A DNA stretch of 64,000 nt from Bradysia coprophila (lineage: Eukaryota > Arthropoda > Insecta > Diptera > Sciaridae): positions 2,170,001 through 2,234,000 of the forward strand of contig NW_023503616.1 in the NCBI RefSeq assembly GCF_014529535.1, given 5' to 3'. This document shows, piece after piece, positions 1 through 52,520 of the stretch. The notes under the pieces were generated by a model, which made no database searches, was not told the DNA's origin, and saw nothing but the letters and a program-made list of their open reading frames with translations. A program made the position numbers and the translations under genes. Position 1 is the stretch's first letter, and every line of letters begins with the position of its first letter.

Positions 1-1689
1 AATAAAAATTTCTATGTTTCTTTATAGCTTCGGACAACAACATTAGCATCTCGATTAGCATCTTTCTGTTTATTGGCTTTACAACAGTCATTAACAAGAA
101 AGTACTTTTACCCCGGTTCCAAAATGAATATAACCCAGATTTAAATTGTTTTAAAATTAAAATCATTTAAAATGCCGAGTCTGCAGTGTTTTTTCAAAAC
201 AATTTAATTATTCAAATAGTTCTTTAGGTATGCTTTTTTCACACAGAACAGACGCGTATACTATTTAAACACAGGTCTGTTCAATAGCTTGACATTGGGA
301 GCAGATTTCTCACAGTTTCATTGTTTTCTATTTTAATGATACGAATATTTGTTTGTGATTCATCGTGTTCTTCTGTTTACATTTTGGTTTAATTACACAG
401 TATCTCTTGACCGAGTCCCCTGAACATTGTTCGAAAACAAGAAGATAGAAAATATTTTGAATAAAAATTTGAAATGATGATTTTAGCCACAAAACCACGA
501 CCCATAAACTTGCTTATTCATATATGAAAAACTTCACATATGTTGAAACGGAAAGATGAACAATCGGATAACCAATAAAAATGGAAATGAATTTCGGAGA
601 AAAAGATGTATCGTTATGCATTTGTGTGGTAATTGTGATCTGACGAAAGTAAATGCAAATTATTTAACTAGCAATGATCGAATCAACATTTCCTATTCCC
701 TAAAATTACTATTACTGTCCGACTCAAGTAAAACGAGACACGGACATATCCTCCCACGTCATGATTATGACTTCAAATCGAATTATATTCGACCTGCTTT
801 GAAAGGCGATATTATTTATAGGAAGTCTACACGTGGATTTATATGGAACACAGGTGGTTAATGGAAATTCGTTGGCTTATAATAAGGCTACATTTGTGTT
901 GAAACAAAGTGATAAACGTATTGTTCTTTGTTTAAACTTAAATGTAACTATATTTACACAGGAACAACTGTGCTGAATTATTAGAATAATAATAATTCAT
1001 GTATATTTGGCTCATAACTAACCGTTTGCATTTGGCGTGAATTGTTAACGAAAGTAAATGTTCTACATATTCCATTCCATACCAGTACAGTTTATCACTT
1101 TTCGACTAAAAAGACAATGCACATTTGAAGTGGAATATACTTTATTTTTTTTTCGAATTTCGCACTTGAATAAATAATTTCATTTTTGAAAAAAGAAAAA
1201 TATTTTGGGGCTTATGTAATTGTCTATTGTTGTAGGAAAGCTATTTTTAAGAATTATGTCAGAGCGCAAGCTCGATTGTTTTTCAATGATATTGAAAAAT
1301 TAAGTTAAAAAAATGAGACTCACCTCAGATCCTAAAAATTCTTTTTTATCAAAATCGTCGTACGATAAACCTTCTCAATGAACACTGAAATCAACTGGCG
1401 ATTCACCAACAGTATCCGCATAAAACAGTTAAGTCGATTTTATTTGGATCACTCACACACTTTTTTATGTAATAATCCAAATTAACACTTAGTAGGATAA
1501 CGATAAATCGAAACAAAATAAATATTAACAGACACACACCAATAATTTCGTAAAACTTCTGTTTTTTCAAATATTTTTTTTTAAGAAAAAGCAAAACAAA
1601 AAATAACTGAAAATTTTCTTCTTTAATAATTCTTTTTCGTTGAAGGATTTTCGCTAGTTCTTATTTTTAGATCGGTTAGGAAACTTGAT

Positions 1690-1930
1690 CAGCTCGCGTG
1701 ACGTAACTATCGCGCGCGGCTTCCGTTTAAAATACACACAATATACAAAAAAGTGAGAGAGTAAATCAGTTACGAACAAAATAAAATTCGTTTTTGTAGA
1801 AAAATATATTTTTTTATTTTAATCCGACTACACTCACGGACCTCGCTCGAATGCCGCAAAAATATTTTTAAATGAACGCGAGGAGCTGTTTTTGTTAAAA
1901 GTCGACTTATCGGCGCACGTCGCATCTAAA
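1690..1930. promoter_or_regulatory. possible promoter-like patch, CpG-rich with a CRE-like site
   Basis: In an AT-rich background this stretch has clustered CpGs (a CGCGCGCGGC run near 1711-1720, further CpGs at 1850-1925) and a CRE-like TGACGTAA at 1699-1706. The combination resembles an insect core-promoter neighbourhood. No TATA box or initiator can be tied to a gene, so the direction and the gene served are unknown. Confidence 0.25.
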
Positions 1931-2319
1931 CAGCAAATTAATGCATGTATACATATTGTGTGTATATATAGTGAAAAATGTGCTTTCAATGTGTTTGTTC
2001 AATAGCAATCGTACTCTTTATCACGTTCTTCTGTTTGGAGCTCACTTTGAGTTTGGAGTAAGTGTATTCGAAGGTAAAGGGCATATTACAAAAAGTGACC
2101 AAACAATACTGTCTTCACATGTGTGTATTTGTTTTTTCGTTTTCTTATCTTTTTCTTCTTCTCTCTTCTCTCCAAAATTTCTAAAGATAAACAAACAGGC
2201 TAATTGCCGTGAAGCAATTAGGAGACTCGTACGATTTTCTTTTAAATTTGGATCTTTTGAGAACAACAAATTAAGTTACTAACAATAAGTCATTGTTATC
2301 AACGACTCCAAAATAAACA

Positions 2320-2571
2320 ATGGGTTGTGATTTTCGCCATTTTAAGAAGGAGAAGAATGACGTTTCAGGTCTATGACGGACGCTCAGTAAATACACAATT
2401 TGTGAAACTATTTATGTTTCAGGCATGTAGTATACGTTGAATAAATTGGTTTATTGAGTCTATGCCTCAATTTCAATAGATCATTGAAGTGAAAAATCAA
2501 AAAGAAAATGTTGACATTGGCGCTGGCGATCAGTTTCGACGGTCAAACCATGAACTTTCATCACAACCCAT
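2320..2571. mobile_element. possible short palindromic element (12-bp terminal inverted repeats)
   Basis: ATGGGTTGTGAT at 2320-2331 is exactly the reverse complement of ATCACAACCCAT at 2560-2571. The 250-bp spacing and perfect 12-bp match would fit a MITE, but no target-site duplication is clear and the interior does not pair strongly. Chance is possible. Confidence 0.3.
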
Positions 2572-2858
2572 TAGCTATGACCAGTGCTGCTTTATCAAGC
2601 AAAAATGTTCGTTAAATATAACGATGTAATAGAGTCTGTGGCAAATACCAGAAAATAAGTTGAGCCACAGAAGTAACAGATTAATGTTTTTTTATGTTTC
2701 TGTGTGATATGTCTAACATTATGCATCAGCTCGGAGAGGGAGTTTGGGTTTATCTTTGCATCGGCACATAAAAAATGATTTATGACTCGTCACCAACGCG
2801 TTTAAATAAACATTTGGACACAGGTGCATAATATTTATATCATACTCGCGCCATGGTG

Positions 2859-2866
2859 TGACGTCA
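2859..2866. promoter_or_regulatory. perfect CRE palindrome TGACGTCA
   Basis: The consensus CREB/ATF site TGACGTCA occurs in the context GGTGTGACGTCACAG, about 2.8 kb upstream of the NALF-like start codon. The motif is seen directly; its function is inferred. Confidence 0.35.
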
Positions 2867-5240
2867 CAGTTTGTTATCTAGACGGATAAATTGGCTGTTT
2901 AGATGGATAAATGGAAATTATTGGCAAGTGGAACTGTTGTTGTCTTGTTTTCGTTCATATGATAAATAATAGGATATCGATACATGAGAGGCAATCTCGG
3001 CAAGCCTCGATTGTCCGTCGCATGCATCGATAATCTTATATTATTGCATGATGCGTATTCTGTTTTTCAAAGGTTAATTACTAATAAAAGTCGGATTAAA
3101 TTGGGTTAGTAATTGTTCATTGTGTTCAGGTGATAGAGTTATTAACGAAATATTTTTTAGTGAATAACAATTTAATTCTGATTCACTCACAAGTAACGAA
3201 AGAAGGTATTTGTATTATTGGGATTTACACAACGTTAACAGTGTACGAAATGAACATACACTTTTGAAAGCTTATGTTTCAAGATGATTATGTGTCTTTG
3301 CTAAATAAAGCTTTGTAACGTTAAGTGTGTACATGATCAGAACGAGAATAAATAAGTAAATAAAGTATCTACTAGGTGAAACATTATAAAAATGAAGAAT
3401 TTGAGCGGAGCTGAGGCGACTAGGAAGGACGATCAGGTAGAGAAACGCGAATAGGTTCGTGGAAGGTAGCACTGAAATTTATATTAATAAAACATTTTGA
3501 AGCACAAGTGCTGTGTCCTTGCTTTTAAAAAGAAAATCTTGCAAATAATTGAGAAGAAAATGACATCGACTGCTATAAAGGCACAAATTTCCTCTTTATT
3601 GTTTAACATTTTAGTATCCGTCTAACTGGTAACGACAGACAAAATAAGTAATTAATCAGCGGTAACTATATTGGTCAATGACGTGTATAATGGATATGGT
3701 TTTGCATTGCAAAACGTTTATGTTAAAACTAAAGAAGTCATATATTTTGTCAAGGTTGTTGAAAGTAATCCTAGACCACAAGAAGTAACACATTCGATAG
3801 ATAATTAGACAACAAACATATTCTAATTATCTACAAGAGTCATTGGCATAATTACAATCTCAAATCAATTTAAGTCATGAAAAGAAAGCAAAATCAACGT
3901 TTGCGGAGGATATTAAGTCAACTAAATAATTTATGCAGAACAAATGAGAGCCGACGTAGAAAGAACTTATGGAGGCGAGTATTTTATCAAAGACACACTA
4001 TCAGAGACATTTCATTAATAGATGGCACTATTTGTTGCATCCGAGATGGAAACCTAACTCTTTAATAGCCCTCACCATACAAAATGAAAAAGTCAACGAA
4101 GGAAAATTTTAACGATCGAATTCAAGCTTTATTATTAACGTAACTTCGTAATCCATAGAACTTTATTATTCCCATAAAGTGGGATACAACAAAACAACAT
4201 TTTTATTTTCACTCTTCAACCACGAACTTAAAACTATGTGTGTGCAGTGTTAAACGCGAGAAGAATGGAAATAGAAACAAAATCATTAGTACGAAAAGAG
4301 CACCCATCGAATCAAAATAATTTATTTATCGGGGATATGTGAGGTTATGTTGTAAATTAATAATTAATTTGCCACAAGAGCACTTTAATTGTTATCAATA
4401 AATGGGATAGCTGAGCAACCCTTTTGAATTTTGCATTGGTTTATCTCGTTCGAAAATTTCGTTTACGATTTTGTTTTGAAAAGGATTCATCAGGGATCAC
4501 ATTTTGTGCTGAAGAAAGGTATTAGGAAAATCAAAAAAAAAAAAAATCCCATTGTGTTAATCAGTGTTGATTAAGTGATAATAAAAATCAAAATTGTAGA
4601 AAAAAAAGGGAATCGGAAAAATGACAAGAACATTTTTTATATGTGCAACATTGTGATTCATTTAATATGAAGGGAATTTTCATATATAAAGTTTCAAAGC
4701 TCAATTATCTATCATAAATTGAACTAGTGTTTGTGTGTCGCCTGTATGTATATATGTATCGGAATGCGGACATATCGTGAAAATCATATGTTTGGCCAAA
4801 GTTCGATGTGTTGTCTCCTTTACACCGACTCGAAATTAAGCTCTGCACATCATTGTGTCGGTTCGATTTCGTAGTGCAATAGTATTTGTAAGAAAGTTAT
4901 AGAATCTAACGTTGACGGGCGAATTTGGGTTGTTGGTAGTTCAAAGAATAAAATGGTGTGGCAGGTGAATCAATGCGCTATGACGCTTGCGTGGTGATTT
5001 AGGTCTGCCAGATTCAGTTCATATATTCCATAATTTCGTCGGTTATACTTTCGAACGTTGTGCATTTATTCGATTTTTACTGTAAATTACTTCGATAGAA
5101 ATTAGTTACGAGTACCAACGACTTTCGAGAAACGTATTCGTTTTTTATCTAACGGGTAAAAATAAACTTGTATGTTAAAAGTGCTCTAAGACAGTCCAAT
5201 ATGCAGTTAAATAATGTTATTATTGAATGAAAACACGTCG

Positions 5241-5676
5241 GGTCAACCTAACCAATATCGATTGCCTGCGCACGCAATCTAACTTACCATCTACCTTTAG
5301 TGCCGATTGGGGCCACCAAGAAGCAGGGATCGGCATCCCGCAACGCGAACTAAGTCTCGAGTGAATGAAAAGTCGCGTAAAGCCATCCCAAGATCGGGAA
5401 ATCCGTGTTTTTTCCATCGAATTATCTGGCCTACGTAGCCATTTATGTGATGTGTTTGTGTTAACTCTAAAAAGGTATATTGTTCAAGATGGCTGCGGGG
5501 TCCACGAACAGAAGTGTTTTATCAACTCGAACAACACATCTAAGTATTGTGCTACGATACTAAACCAACAGCCAGACGCGACGAAAACGGTGATGATGGG
5601 GCCATGAGCCCGAGCCCCGTGAATATCGTCTTAAGCGGACCTGCACCATGCTAGCATTACCGAACCCGAGGTCAAT
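5241..5676 (+). other. probable 5' UTR of the NALF-like gene, with upstream ORFs
   Basis: This stretch is distinctly less AT-rich than its surroundings, as expected for transcribed leader next to the coding exon. It contains short upstream ORFs: ATG at 5492 (24 codons, TAA) and ATG at 5648 in a good context (CACCATG), reading 18 codons to a TGA at 5702-5704. The latter overlaps the start of the main frame, and its stop overlaps the in-frame Met10 codon (TGATG). The transcription start was not identified. Confidence 0.45.
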
Positions 5677-43960
<38,284 letters not shown>

Positions 43961-46900
43961 TTAAAATAAAATGCCCCGACTGCCCAACAACAAATAAACA
44001 AAAAATTAAAAAAAAAAGATTTATGAAAGAAAAAAAGAAACAAAAAAAGAAAGTTTTGAACGATATTTTATTGAAGTGAACGAACAAAAAAATTGAAACT
44101 TTTTAAGAAAAAATTGTGCGTGAAAATCGAAAAAACAAAACACAAAATTAAATAATTTAAAAAAAAAACTTTCAGTGAGTGAATAATTGGGTGCGTAAAA
44201 ATATAGTAAACAATTTTAGGTGATTTAAAACAAAAAAAAAAACAAGTGAATTCATTAATTTTAATTTTCAACAATTTATTATATGCAAAACAAAAATGAT
44301 TTATTATTTTATCAAAAAAAACTGTTTGAACTCTTGTTAAAATAAACATTAAGTAAAGAAAACATTTAATAAAACACGAGAGATTTATATGAAATTTCTT
44401 ATTAGTCCGTCAATTTTTATAACAATTGCTGTTAATTAATTATATACTTTAATTAAAACGAACGGAAAGAAAATAAAATTTAAAAAAATATTTAATGAAA
44501 TAATTAAATTCGTGTTATATACTAAATAAGACAGAATAATGTAATAAAAAAATTAAAAAACAAAACAAAGAAAAAATATGTTAAAAAATGGAATGCACTA
44601 TGGGAATTATAGACAAGCTTCTCATTTTTTATACTCGTTGTTAAATAAAAAAAATGGAAAATAAAAAAATATAAAAAATTAAAAAAAGAATAAAAATATA
44701 TTATTAATAAGAAGCAATTAAAAAAAAGAAAAAAACATTTTTATTGTATTTGAAAAGTAAAAAAATGAAAAGATTGTTTTAACATACAATTGGGTCAAAT
44801 TATTTGTTGTTTTTTCTGTTTTTTGAATGAATTAATTTTTTGTCATTTTTGCTATTTTGTTTTAGCAAAGCTATAGGATTGACCAAATATAAAACAAATA
44901 AATTGTTAACGTGCGATGAGCCAATTTAGAATTATATTGATATTGTTACATAAATGTGTGAAAAAATTAACTAAAAAAAAAACTAAATAAAAAATCGTAA
45001 GTAGGTCTGTTAGTCAAAACAATCGTAACACCAAACAACTTGAAAATGAAAAAAAATGATGAAAAAATAATTTAACAAAACAATTTTTAGCCTCCAGACT
45101 ATTTATGAAACGATTAAAAGAATAATAAAAACATAAACGGAAAATAAATAAAAAAAAAATTATTTTTAAAATCAAATAAAAAAATATTTTATAATCGTAA
45201 AACAAATATAAGTTTCAAATTCTACGTGAGGTTGTTGGTGTTTCGGTTTATTTCCAATTCTTCAAATAATAAAAACAACAAAATTTAACAAAAAAAAATC
45301 ACAACAAATTAACTAAAAGAAAACAATCTAGGTTAACTCAATAAAAAAAAACATAGAAATAAATTTAATTAATGAAAACTTATTCAAAAAGAAAAGGAAA
45401 ACATAAAACTGCGTTTATGATTACGAAACGTTGTGTCTGTACAGTAGCTGAATAAAGACAAAATGAAAGATAATTAAAACAAAACAAAAATAATAAAAGA
45501 AAATACTACCTATACATTAAAGAAAAAATAAATACATCTAGATAATACATAGTTTAACCTTAAAAACAAAGAAAAAGGGGAAGAAGTTAAACAATCGAAT
45601 TGTGAAAATAATGAAAATTATGTTAAAGGCGTGCAGTTGATATTTTTTTTAATAAAAAGTTTCTCGCATTGCTTTCAACTTCATTTTATTTTTTTCCGAT
45701 TCAACTATTTCGTCCATTAGCTAATAATATTACGTTAAACGTTCACTGATTTCAAAGTTTTGTTTTCATGCGTACAGTCATCGTTTCTTCAGTTTTTAAC
45801 ATTCAGTCATTGATTTAAAGCATTAAAATTTTCTATTTCACTATAGGCTGATTTAACAAGCTATTGTTTACTGGTGAATGTTAATAAAATCTATTACAAA
45901 TGGTGATCTGAAATCATTAAATCTGTTACTTCATTTCTTGAAATATGGTACAGGTAACAATCTTGTACTTCAATAGTTTCAATACACATTCTGCTATATG
46001 AAAGAATTATTACCGGAAGTGGTCTATTTTTTCGCCATTATTGGTAACAGATGACAGAAGATAACAATTTGATGAATTACGTATGTCGATTTCAATAAAT
46101 TCTTGACCATATTTAACTCTAACAAATAACTGAGAAAATATGCACTGTATCAAATGTCATACGCTGTCATTAACCCCTTCAGCATATGCATAGAGTAGAA
46201 ATGACACAGCAATAAACGTTTCCAGATTAATATTTTTTTTAAATTAACAAGCGACACGAAATTACTCAATACACGGTCATTCCCAGTTGTATAAAGGTAG
46301 CTCTCTCCTTCTTTAAATTCTATCAACAATACGAATAAACTAAAAGCAAAATAATTCCTATCTGGGTGTTAAAATATTTCAGTGGTTGTTGTTTCTAATA
46401 CAACCAAAACGTCGAAATACAATTCTAGTGTAGTCCACAAAATTGATTCCAATCAATTTACATTGCAAATTAATTAAAATAGCTCAACTAATTTTCAACA
46501 GCAATTCATTAAATCAATCATAATCCAGAACACTACACATATTTAGGCTCGACGCTCCAAGCGAACATAAATCCATAAGTGATAACATGAATACATAATT
46601 TAATAAATTGAGCATTTTGAAAACGTTTCTTGTAAATTTTCCATTGATGATGACAAAATGTGACTAAGCTGTGAAGAGTCAACATAATATGCAAGTCGCG
46701 TAGTACTACACTAGTTGATAATTTTTTTTTTTTTTTGAGAAAAATCAATATGTTTCATCGGTAAATTATGCAAATGCATTGTGAACAACATCAGCAAAAT
46801 TGAACAATTTTAGCCGTCTAGTGAGATATTTGAATCTTTTCAGTTGTATATATGTTCCACTCGTTTTGATTTTTTTTTTCAGATTATTTTCGTGCTCAAA

Positions 46901-49900
46901 GTTATTGACTGAATGTTTGAAAAAAAATGTAGGTGGCGCGGCGCACAAAAGTTGTAATTTTAAAATCACATCCCAATCACGGGGATTTTGTTCTATCCAA
47001 ATAACTCTTTTGATTTGGAAAAATTGAAATTTAAATTGAAAATAAGAGAATCGGTTGATCCATTATTTCTCATATTTTCAATTGTAAATTGATACAATTT
47101 CAAGTGAAAGTAGTTCTTGTGGCAGTTTCATATCTCCTGTACATAGAAATATTTTGTAAATATAAATAAATACAGGAATTAAACGTAAACACATTTAATT
47201 GACTAGAATGATTTTTATCGATGAATGAAATGAAAAAAAAAGTTAAATTAATCACACAAACGGTCAAAGTGAATAGAACATTATATTCAAACATATAAAG
47301 AATTTCACCATTTTAAAATTACCTTAGTCCTTCATGAACAAAACTTTGAAAACATTTACATCGATTCGGTTTCTCCATTTTACTCACGTCCTTTGATTGA
47401 AAACGAAAATGATAGAGAGAGAAAAATAATATCTACAAACATAAGACAAACTGCCATGATATAGAAATTTAAAAAAAAAAAATAAAAAATGTGAAGAACA
47501 TGCTATCTTTTAGAAACACCTCTTTTTCACATAATGAGTTAATAGAAAAAGTTTACCACTTCATACAATTTAATTTCGCCCATTTTCGGAAAGAAATATT
47601 TCGAAGTAAATGAAGAAGTGTTAAGCTGTGTTCTTAAAACATTATTTCTGTGTGGCTCAAAATTTGAACGTTCAAATTCTGTTCACGGTTTCATTACATA
47701 CGTATACCACCTTTCAACCTTTTAACAATTCGCATGGATTTCCGTTTACCCGAGTAACGTTTCACATAATTATTTTCCTTACCCTTGTGTCCATAGGTAT
47801 TGAACTGATATTGAAGTAAACTCTTTGTACCACTTGTATTAATTAAACGGAACATCGAATATCAGAAAAATGTATCGGAAGAACATTAACAAATGATTCA
47901 AAAATTAATTGCTAGATTAAACACCTTATAAACACCTTGTTTACTTGTTCAGGAAAAATTATACTTCAATTCATCACGCCGAGTCTGAGTCTGATTTAAA
48001 CAGATTGAGTGTTACTTTTGAAAAATTTCATTAATATTTCTCAACAAATCATATAAGAGTAACAATCAGTGACGCGAAATTACCTAAATATGGTCTTTTC
48101 GGATATAGCTGACAAAATCTGTCATTTTTTTGTTTAAGGTATCAACTGTTGGTTTAGACAAAATCTTTTACTTCATTTGTTTAACAAAATATTCTATTAT
48201 TTAGACCACACTAGCCAAAACTCATAGCATATTTTCGTCAAAGTCGTTCGATAACAGATGACTTAAATTCAGTTCGGATATCGATGAATTTATCTTCAAT
48301 CGATATTTATATTTTCAGTCAATATTTTAATCGGACCAGTTTATTCGAGCCCATAAAAACCAGTATTAAATGAAGAATCCATTACTTTGAATTGCATGTT
48401 AATGGAAATCAGAACAGGGATGCATTTTATGTTTGATATTTTCAGACTAAACACTTTTTTTTTATTATAAAACAATGTTTCCAAGAAGAAAACTGAGTTA
48501 ACTAAACAAACACCCCAACGATATCGAACAAAAAACATTTATGTTACGTACCCATATACGTTAAATGTGTAATATGTGTGTAAGCAAGAAAATACAAAAT
48601 AGAAAAAAAAACTGCTGACCAAAATGAAAATTATTATTTCTGTTTGTATAATTTGGCTAACGGAACTGAATGTATTCATCAAAAAATATTTTCCATGTAA
48701 TGTTTTGTTATAAAAAAAATGTTAAAAGTTAAGAGACAAAAAAGAAATAAATTAAACATAAAGTACTTAGTTATAAATGTGCTGACCAACTGGAATTTTA
48801 ACATTACATTTTCAAATGAAAAATTAATTTACAAACAAAAACAAAACAAACAAAAAAATGGTAAATGGATGGCCTTTTGCAAGTTAATATTTTTATGTTT
48901 CTCTTCGATGGCACCTAATTAAATAAAAAAATCTTATGTTTTAATACCAAAGAACAAAAACAAAAATGAAATAAGAGAAAAAAAAAATATCTAAGAAAAT
49001 GAGGATTCGTCCGATTAGAATAAAATTAGGCCTTATCATAATGCAATATTTAGTAAATTAAATTATTTAAATAGAATATTGTAAATGAAATACTAAGAAA
49101 TTGATAAAAAGAAAAATAAACTACTAGACACACACTCAAAACACAAAGTTAGTTGTTTATTATAAAATAGTTAACATAAATAGTTGCCTGAAATAAAGAA
49201 AAAAAAATAAAAATTAAAGAAAAAAGTATTTAAAAAATGGAAATAACAAAAAAATTAAAAAAATAAGTTTAACAGATCTAAAGTTGAAGGTATTAAATAT
49301 AGTATGACGTAATTGAAACGATTTATTAACGCAGTAAGATTTATCATTACTCTCGTAAATTTTCTCCTTACTTTTACAAAGTTGCATTTCCTATACCAGT
49401 ATACTTTCAACACTGGTATGTCAAAATTTAAACGGGAGTAATACTACACTTCTATCGTCTACTACCAATGCAGACATTCCTGATCTACATTACAAAATCT
49501 TTTGCAATCTCCCACAGCTTATCTCTTACTAAAAAATTGAATCCAATTTACTGATGATATTACTTTCCTCTAAATATCCGGCCTGATTTCAGAACTTTTG
49601 TTGTTTTTTGAGAAAATGTGAGTCTTGCACGAAGTACATTAAGCGGAAAATACAACAAGAATCGATGCAAGGAAAAGACAAGACGTTCAAGTGAATAATT
49701 TCGGAAAATGTTCACTAATGAGTTTCAAACAAATTGGTATATTAAAGATGAGGTAATTGCAATGAAGATACAAGATACGAAGCCCGTGTTAGCTATTTTG
49801 CCTTCGCACATAGAGAGCTTTTCGAGCCCATTTTTCAATATCTATAGTCCTACATTCTTTTCGATTTACGAACCTAAGGTATTTGTGTGTAACACCTAAT

Positions 49901-52520
49901 TTCAATTTTTTATTTGATAAAGAACCAAAGAAAAAGAAAATAATTAAAAGTGCAAAAAAACCAAAATTTTTAAAACCGGAAAAATCAGTCAGGTATATTG
50001 AGCATCAACGCTGCCATACGATTCTACTGTTCCTTTAGTGGCACCAAGTCTTTGTTTTACCCTTTTTTTACAGCCATCCATTCAATATTATAATGTAAAT
50101 TCCATTTGATTGAAACTTTTTTATTTTAAATTTATTTTTTCAAAAATAAAACAACAGATTGGTCAGCGTGAAGCGCACATAGTAAGCATAACTTATATTT
50201 AAATGGTCGAAAATTTGTAAAACGAAATGAAATTAAAAATTGAAAGAATATTTAATTGTTTTGTGTTAATTTGTAAGATGAAGATGTTAGTATATTTAAT
50301 AAATTAATAATCACTAATTTAAAAGAGATTGTATGAATGAAAAATGAACAACAACAACAACAACAACAAAAAACATTAAGCACAAAATATGTAATTGAAA
50401 AAAAGGAGAAAATACTTTCATTAAATAAAAGAAACCCAACGCGCATATTTAAAAAGAAATGTAATAAAAATGTGTGTTCGAAAAAAAACTTTTAGAAAAA
50501 GTACATTTTAAAAGAGGCTACTAAATTAGTAACACAAAGACTTTCCTGAGACATCTTAACAGTTCACTAAAACTTTTCTTTGTCGTAGACTGATTTTTTA
50601 GGTGCTAAGGGAAAACCTCATTTACTTGATCTTTTTTGGTGACCATACCAGTTTTTCACAACGCCTACACAAACTATCCAAAGTTTTGTCAACACACAAA
50701 TTTATTGAGAATAATTCAATTGTTAAGCGACAATATGATGAGGATAAAAATGGCATAATTGAATTGTATCAAAATGAGATACATAATTAGATCACCATAG
50801 AACAATTAACAAATTTCAAATCTTCAAATCAATCCAAAATACAATATGATTCACAATTTCGATTTCCTTTCGTTCACTTTTCATTTACAAAAGCTACAAT
50901 ACAGATGGGGGAGTCGTACAATAGGCATAGCTTGCAACAGCTGGTTTCTTTTTCTATCTGGTATATTGTTCGTATTTATGTGCTGCAGTGCGATGTATGT
51001 AGTGCCAATTGATTTTCATATTCACGCACTAGTGTGGAAAAAAGTAGTTTGCAAAAATGCAGACCCTACTGCCATGGATAAAATCGTATTCCTAACTTAT
51101 GCTTTCACTGGAAATCCGAGGTTAACAATTTTCTCATCTTTTGAGCAGCATTTCCATTAAGGCACATTTTAGGAAATTAGCTGTTATGTGGTGTTCTCCC
51201 TACTACTCGAACTCATGTGAAGGGCAGTTACAAAAATACCAAAATATAAAGAAAACAATGGAATCCACGGTACTCAAACAGCTCTTGCGATGCCTATAGC
51301 AGAATTCCTGTAACTGTAATTGAACGTATGATTGATAGCATTTAGGGCCTCAGGTGTATGTAAAAAAATGAAATTTAAAAAATGTAGTAGCTAGGAAACA
51401 CATGAAAATTAGCCTGATAGTAAAAACTAAAAAGAATTAAAGAAAAATAAAATTATTGAAGATTCCTGCGGCTAAAACATAAACGTAAACATTTATTAAA
51501 ATAAGAAACATAGTTTGAATTAAGTTAACAAACCAATATGAGTTCACGATGGAGAACATATAATGACGGAAATTTAAAGAAGAAATTATCTAAAAATTAA
51601 AAAATTCCATGAAAGAATATAACAAACAATTAAATTTACTGAAAGAGAAAGAAATAGAAATAAGGAAAAAAATATTTTTTTTCTGTAAATAGCGACACAT
51701 AAAAGTAAGATATACCATAATTTTGAATCACATTAGGTTCAATAAAAAAAAATATTAAAAAAATACATTCATCGATTAAACTTAATAAAATTTAATAGAA
51801 ACAAAAAAAAAACATTTTGAGGGTTGGAAAGAAGAAAACTTATTTTTAAAATCTTTTTAAACTGACATAAAACACTAATTTAACAATTTGTTACTGAAAA
51901 ATTTATTTTTAAAAAGAAATTTATATAAAATTTATTAAAGAAAAAAATATGAAAAAATATTTAAAAAAAACCGAAATGAAAATTCTTTATTTTTAGCAGT
52001 TAATTAAGTAACTTCATAAAATAAAAACAATTCATCCAAATCCTCAAATTCTGTAATAAATACAAATCTAAAATAATTTAACAAAAAAATATAATTAACT
52101 ATACCAGCAAGTAACACTTATAGACAGATTATAATTAAACTAACAAAATTATAAATATTATATTATGAAAAAAAACAGTAAAAAAAGAAGAAAACAAAAT
52201 AAAAAATTAATATATATTTGAAAATGTGAATGAATGAATGTTATAACATAAAAAAATATTGATAAAATTATAAAAAAAATAAATATGAAATTAAAATACA
52301 TAGAAAGTATAAATTTAGAGTATGACCGACTGTGTACAAGAACATGAACGCATGTGGAAATTAATATTAAAAAAGTAAAAAAAAAATAAAAAAAAACATA
52401 AAAAACAGTATGGTATAGAAAAAGACACTATGAATATACCTTAAAAATATGTACGTGTTGGTTCGATTTAAAGAGCATTAAAATGTTAGAAAAAAGTAAA
52501 AAGTTTTATTCAAATTTTCC
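43961..52520 (+). other. A-rich interrupted tract, candidate long 3' UTR of the NALF-like gene
   Basis: From the stop codon onward the plus strand is extremely A-rich, with strong A over T asymmetry, in blocks 43.96-45.65, 48.55-49.3, 50.05-50.5 and 51.36-52.5 kb. More balanced DNA separates the blocks. Many AATAAA signals occur (for example near 44341, 45450, 49190 and 51740), and at least two Pumilio-type TGTAAATA words (47155, 51684). Long A-rich 3' UTRs are typical of neuronal genes in flies. The open frames here (49708-49899, 50846-51160) are unrecognised. That the whole tract is transcribed is inference. Confidence 0.4.
50346..50370 (+). repeat. (CAA)n microsatellite
   Basis: About seven to eight uninterrupted ACA/CAA units within the A-rich tract. 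Confidence 0.8.

Larger units (their letters stand above)
1..5240. other. 5' flank of the NALF gene, no coding region recognised
   Basis: AT-rich DNA with only short, low-complexity open frames, none recognisable as a protein. It contains a CpG-richer patch near 1690-1930, a perfect CRE at 2859-2866, a possible small palindromic element at 2320-2571 and one copy of the paired GAAGTAAYAGATT motif (about 2622-2682). Upstream non-coding exons or the promoter of the NALF-like gene may lie here, but I see no unambiguous splice-linked exon. Confidence 0.5.

Noticed and set aside
556..861. 101-codon open frame on the + strand
   Set aside because: No recognisable motif, AT-driven composition, no splice or promoter context; probably chance.
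50846..51160. 104-codon open frame with a hydrophobic stretch
   Set aside because: Hydrophobicity could suggest a membrane segment, but there is no homology I recognise and it lies within the putative 3' UTR region.
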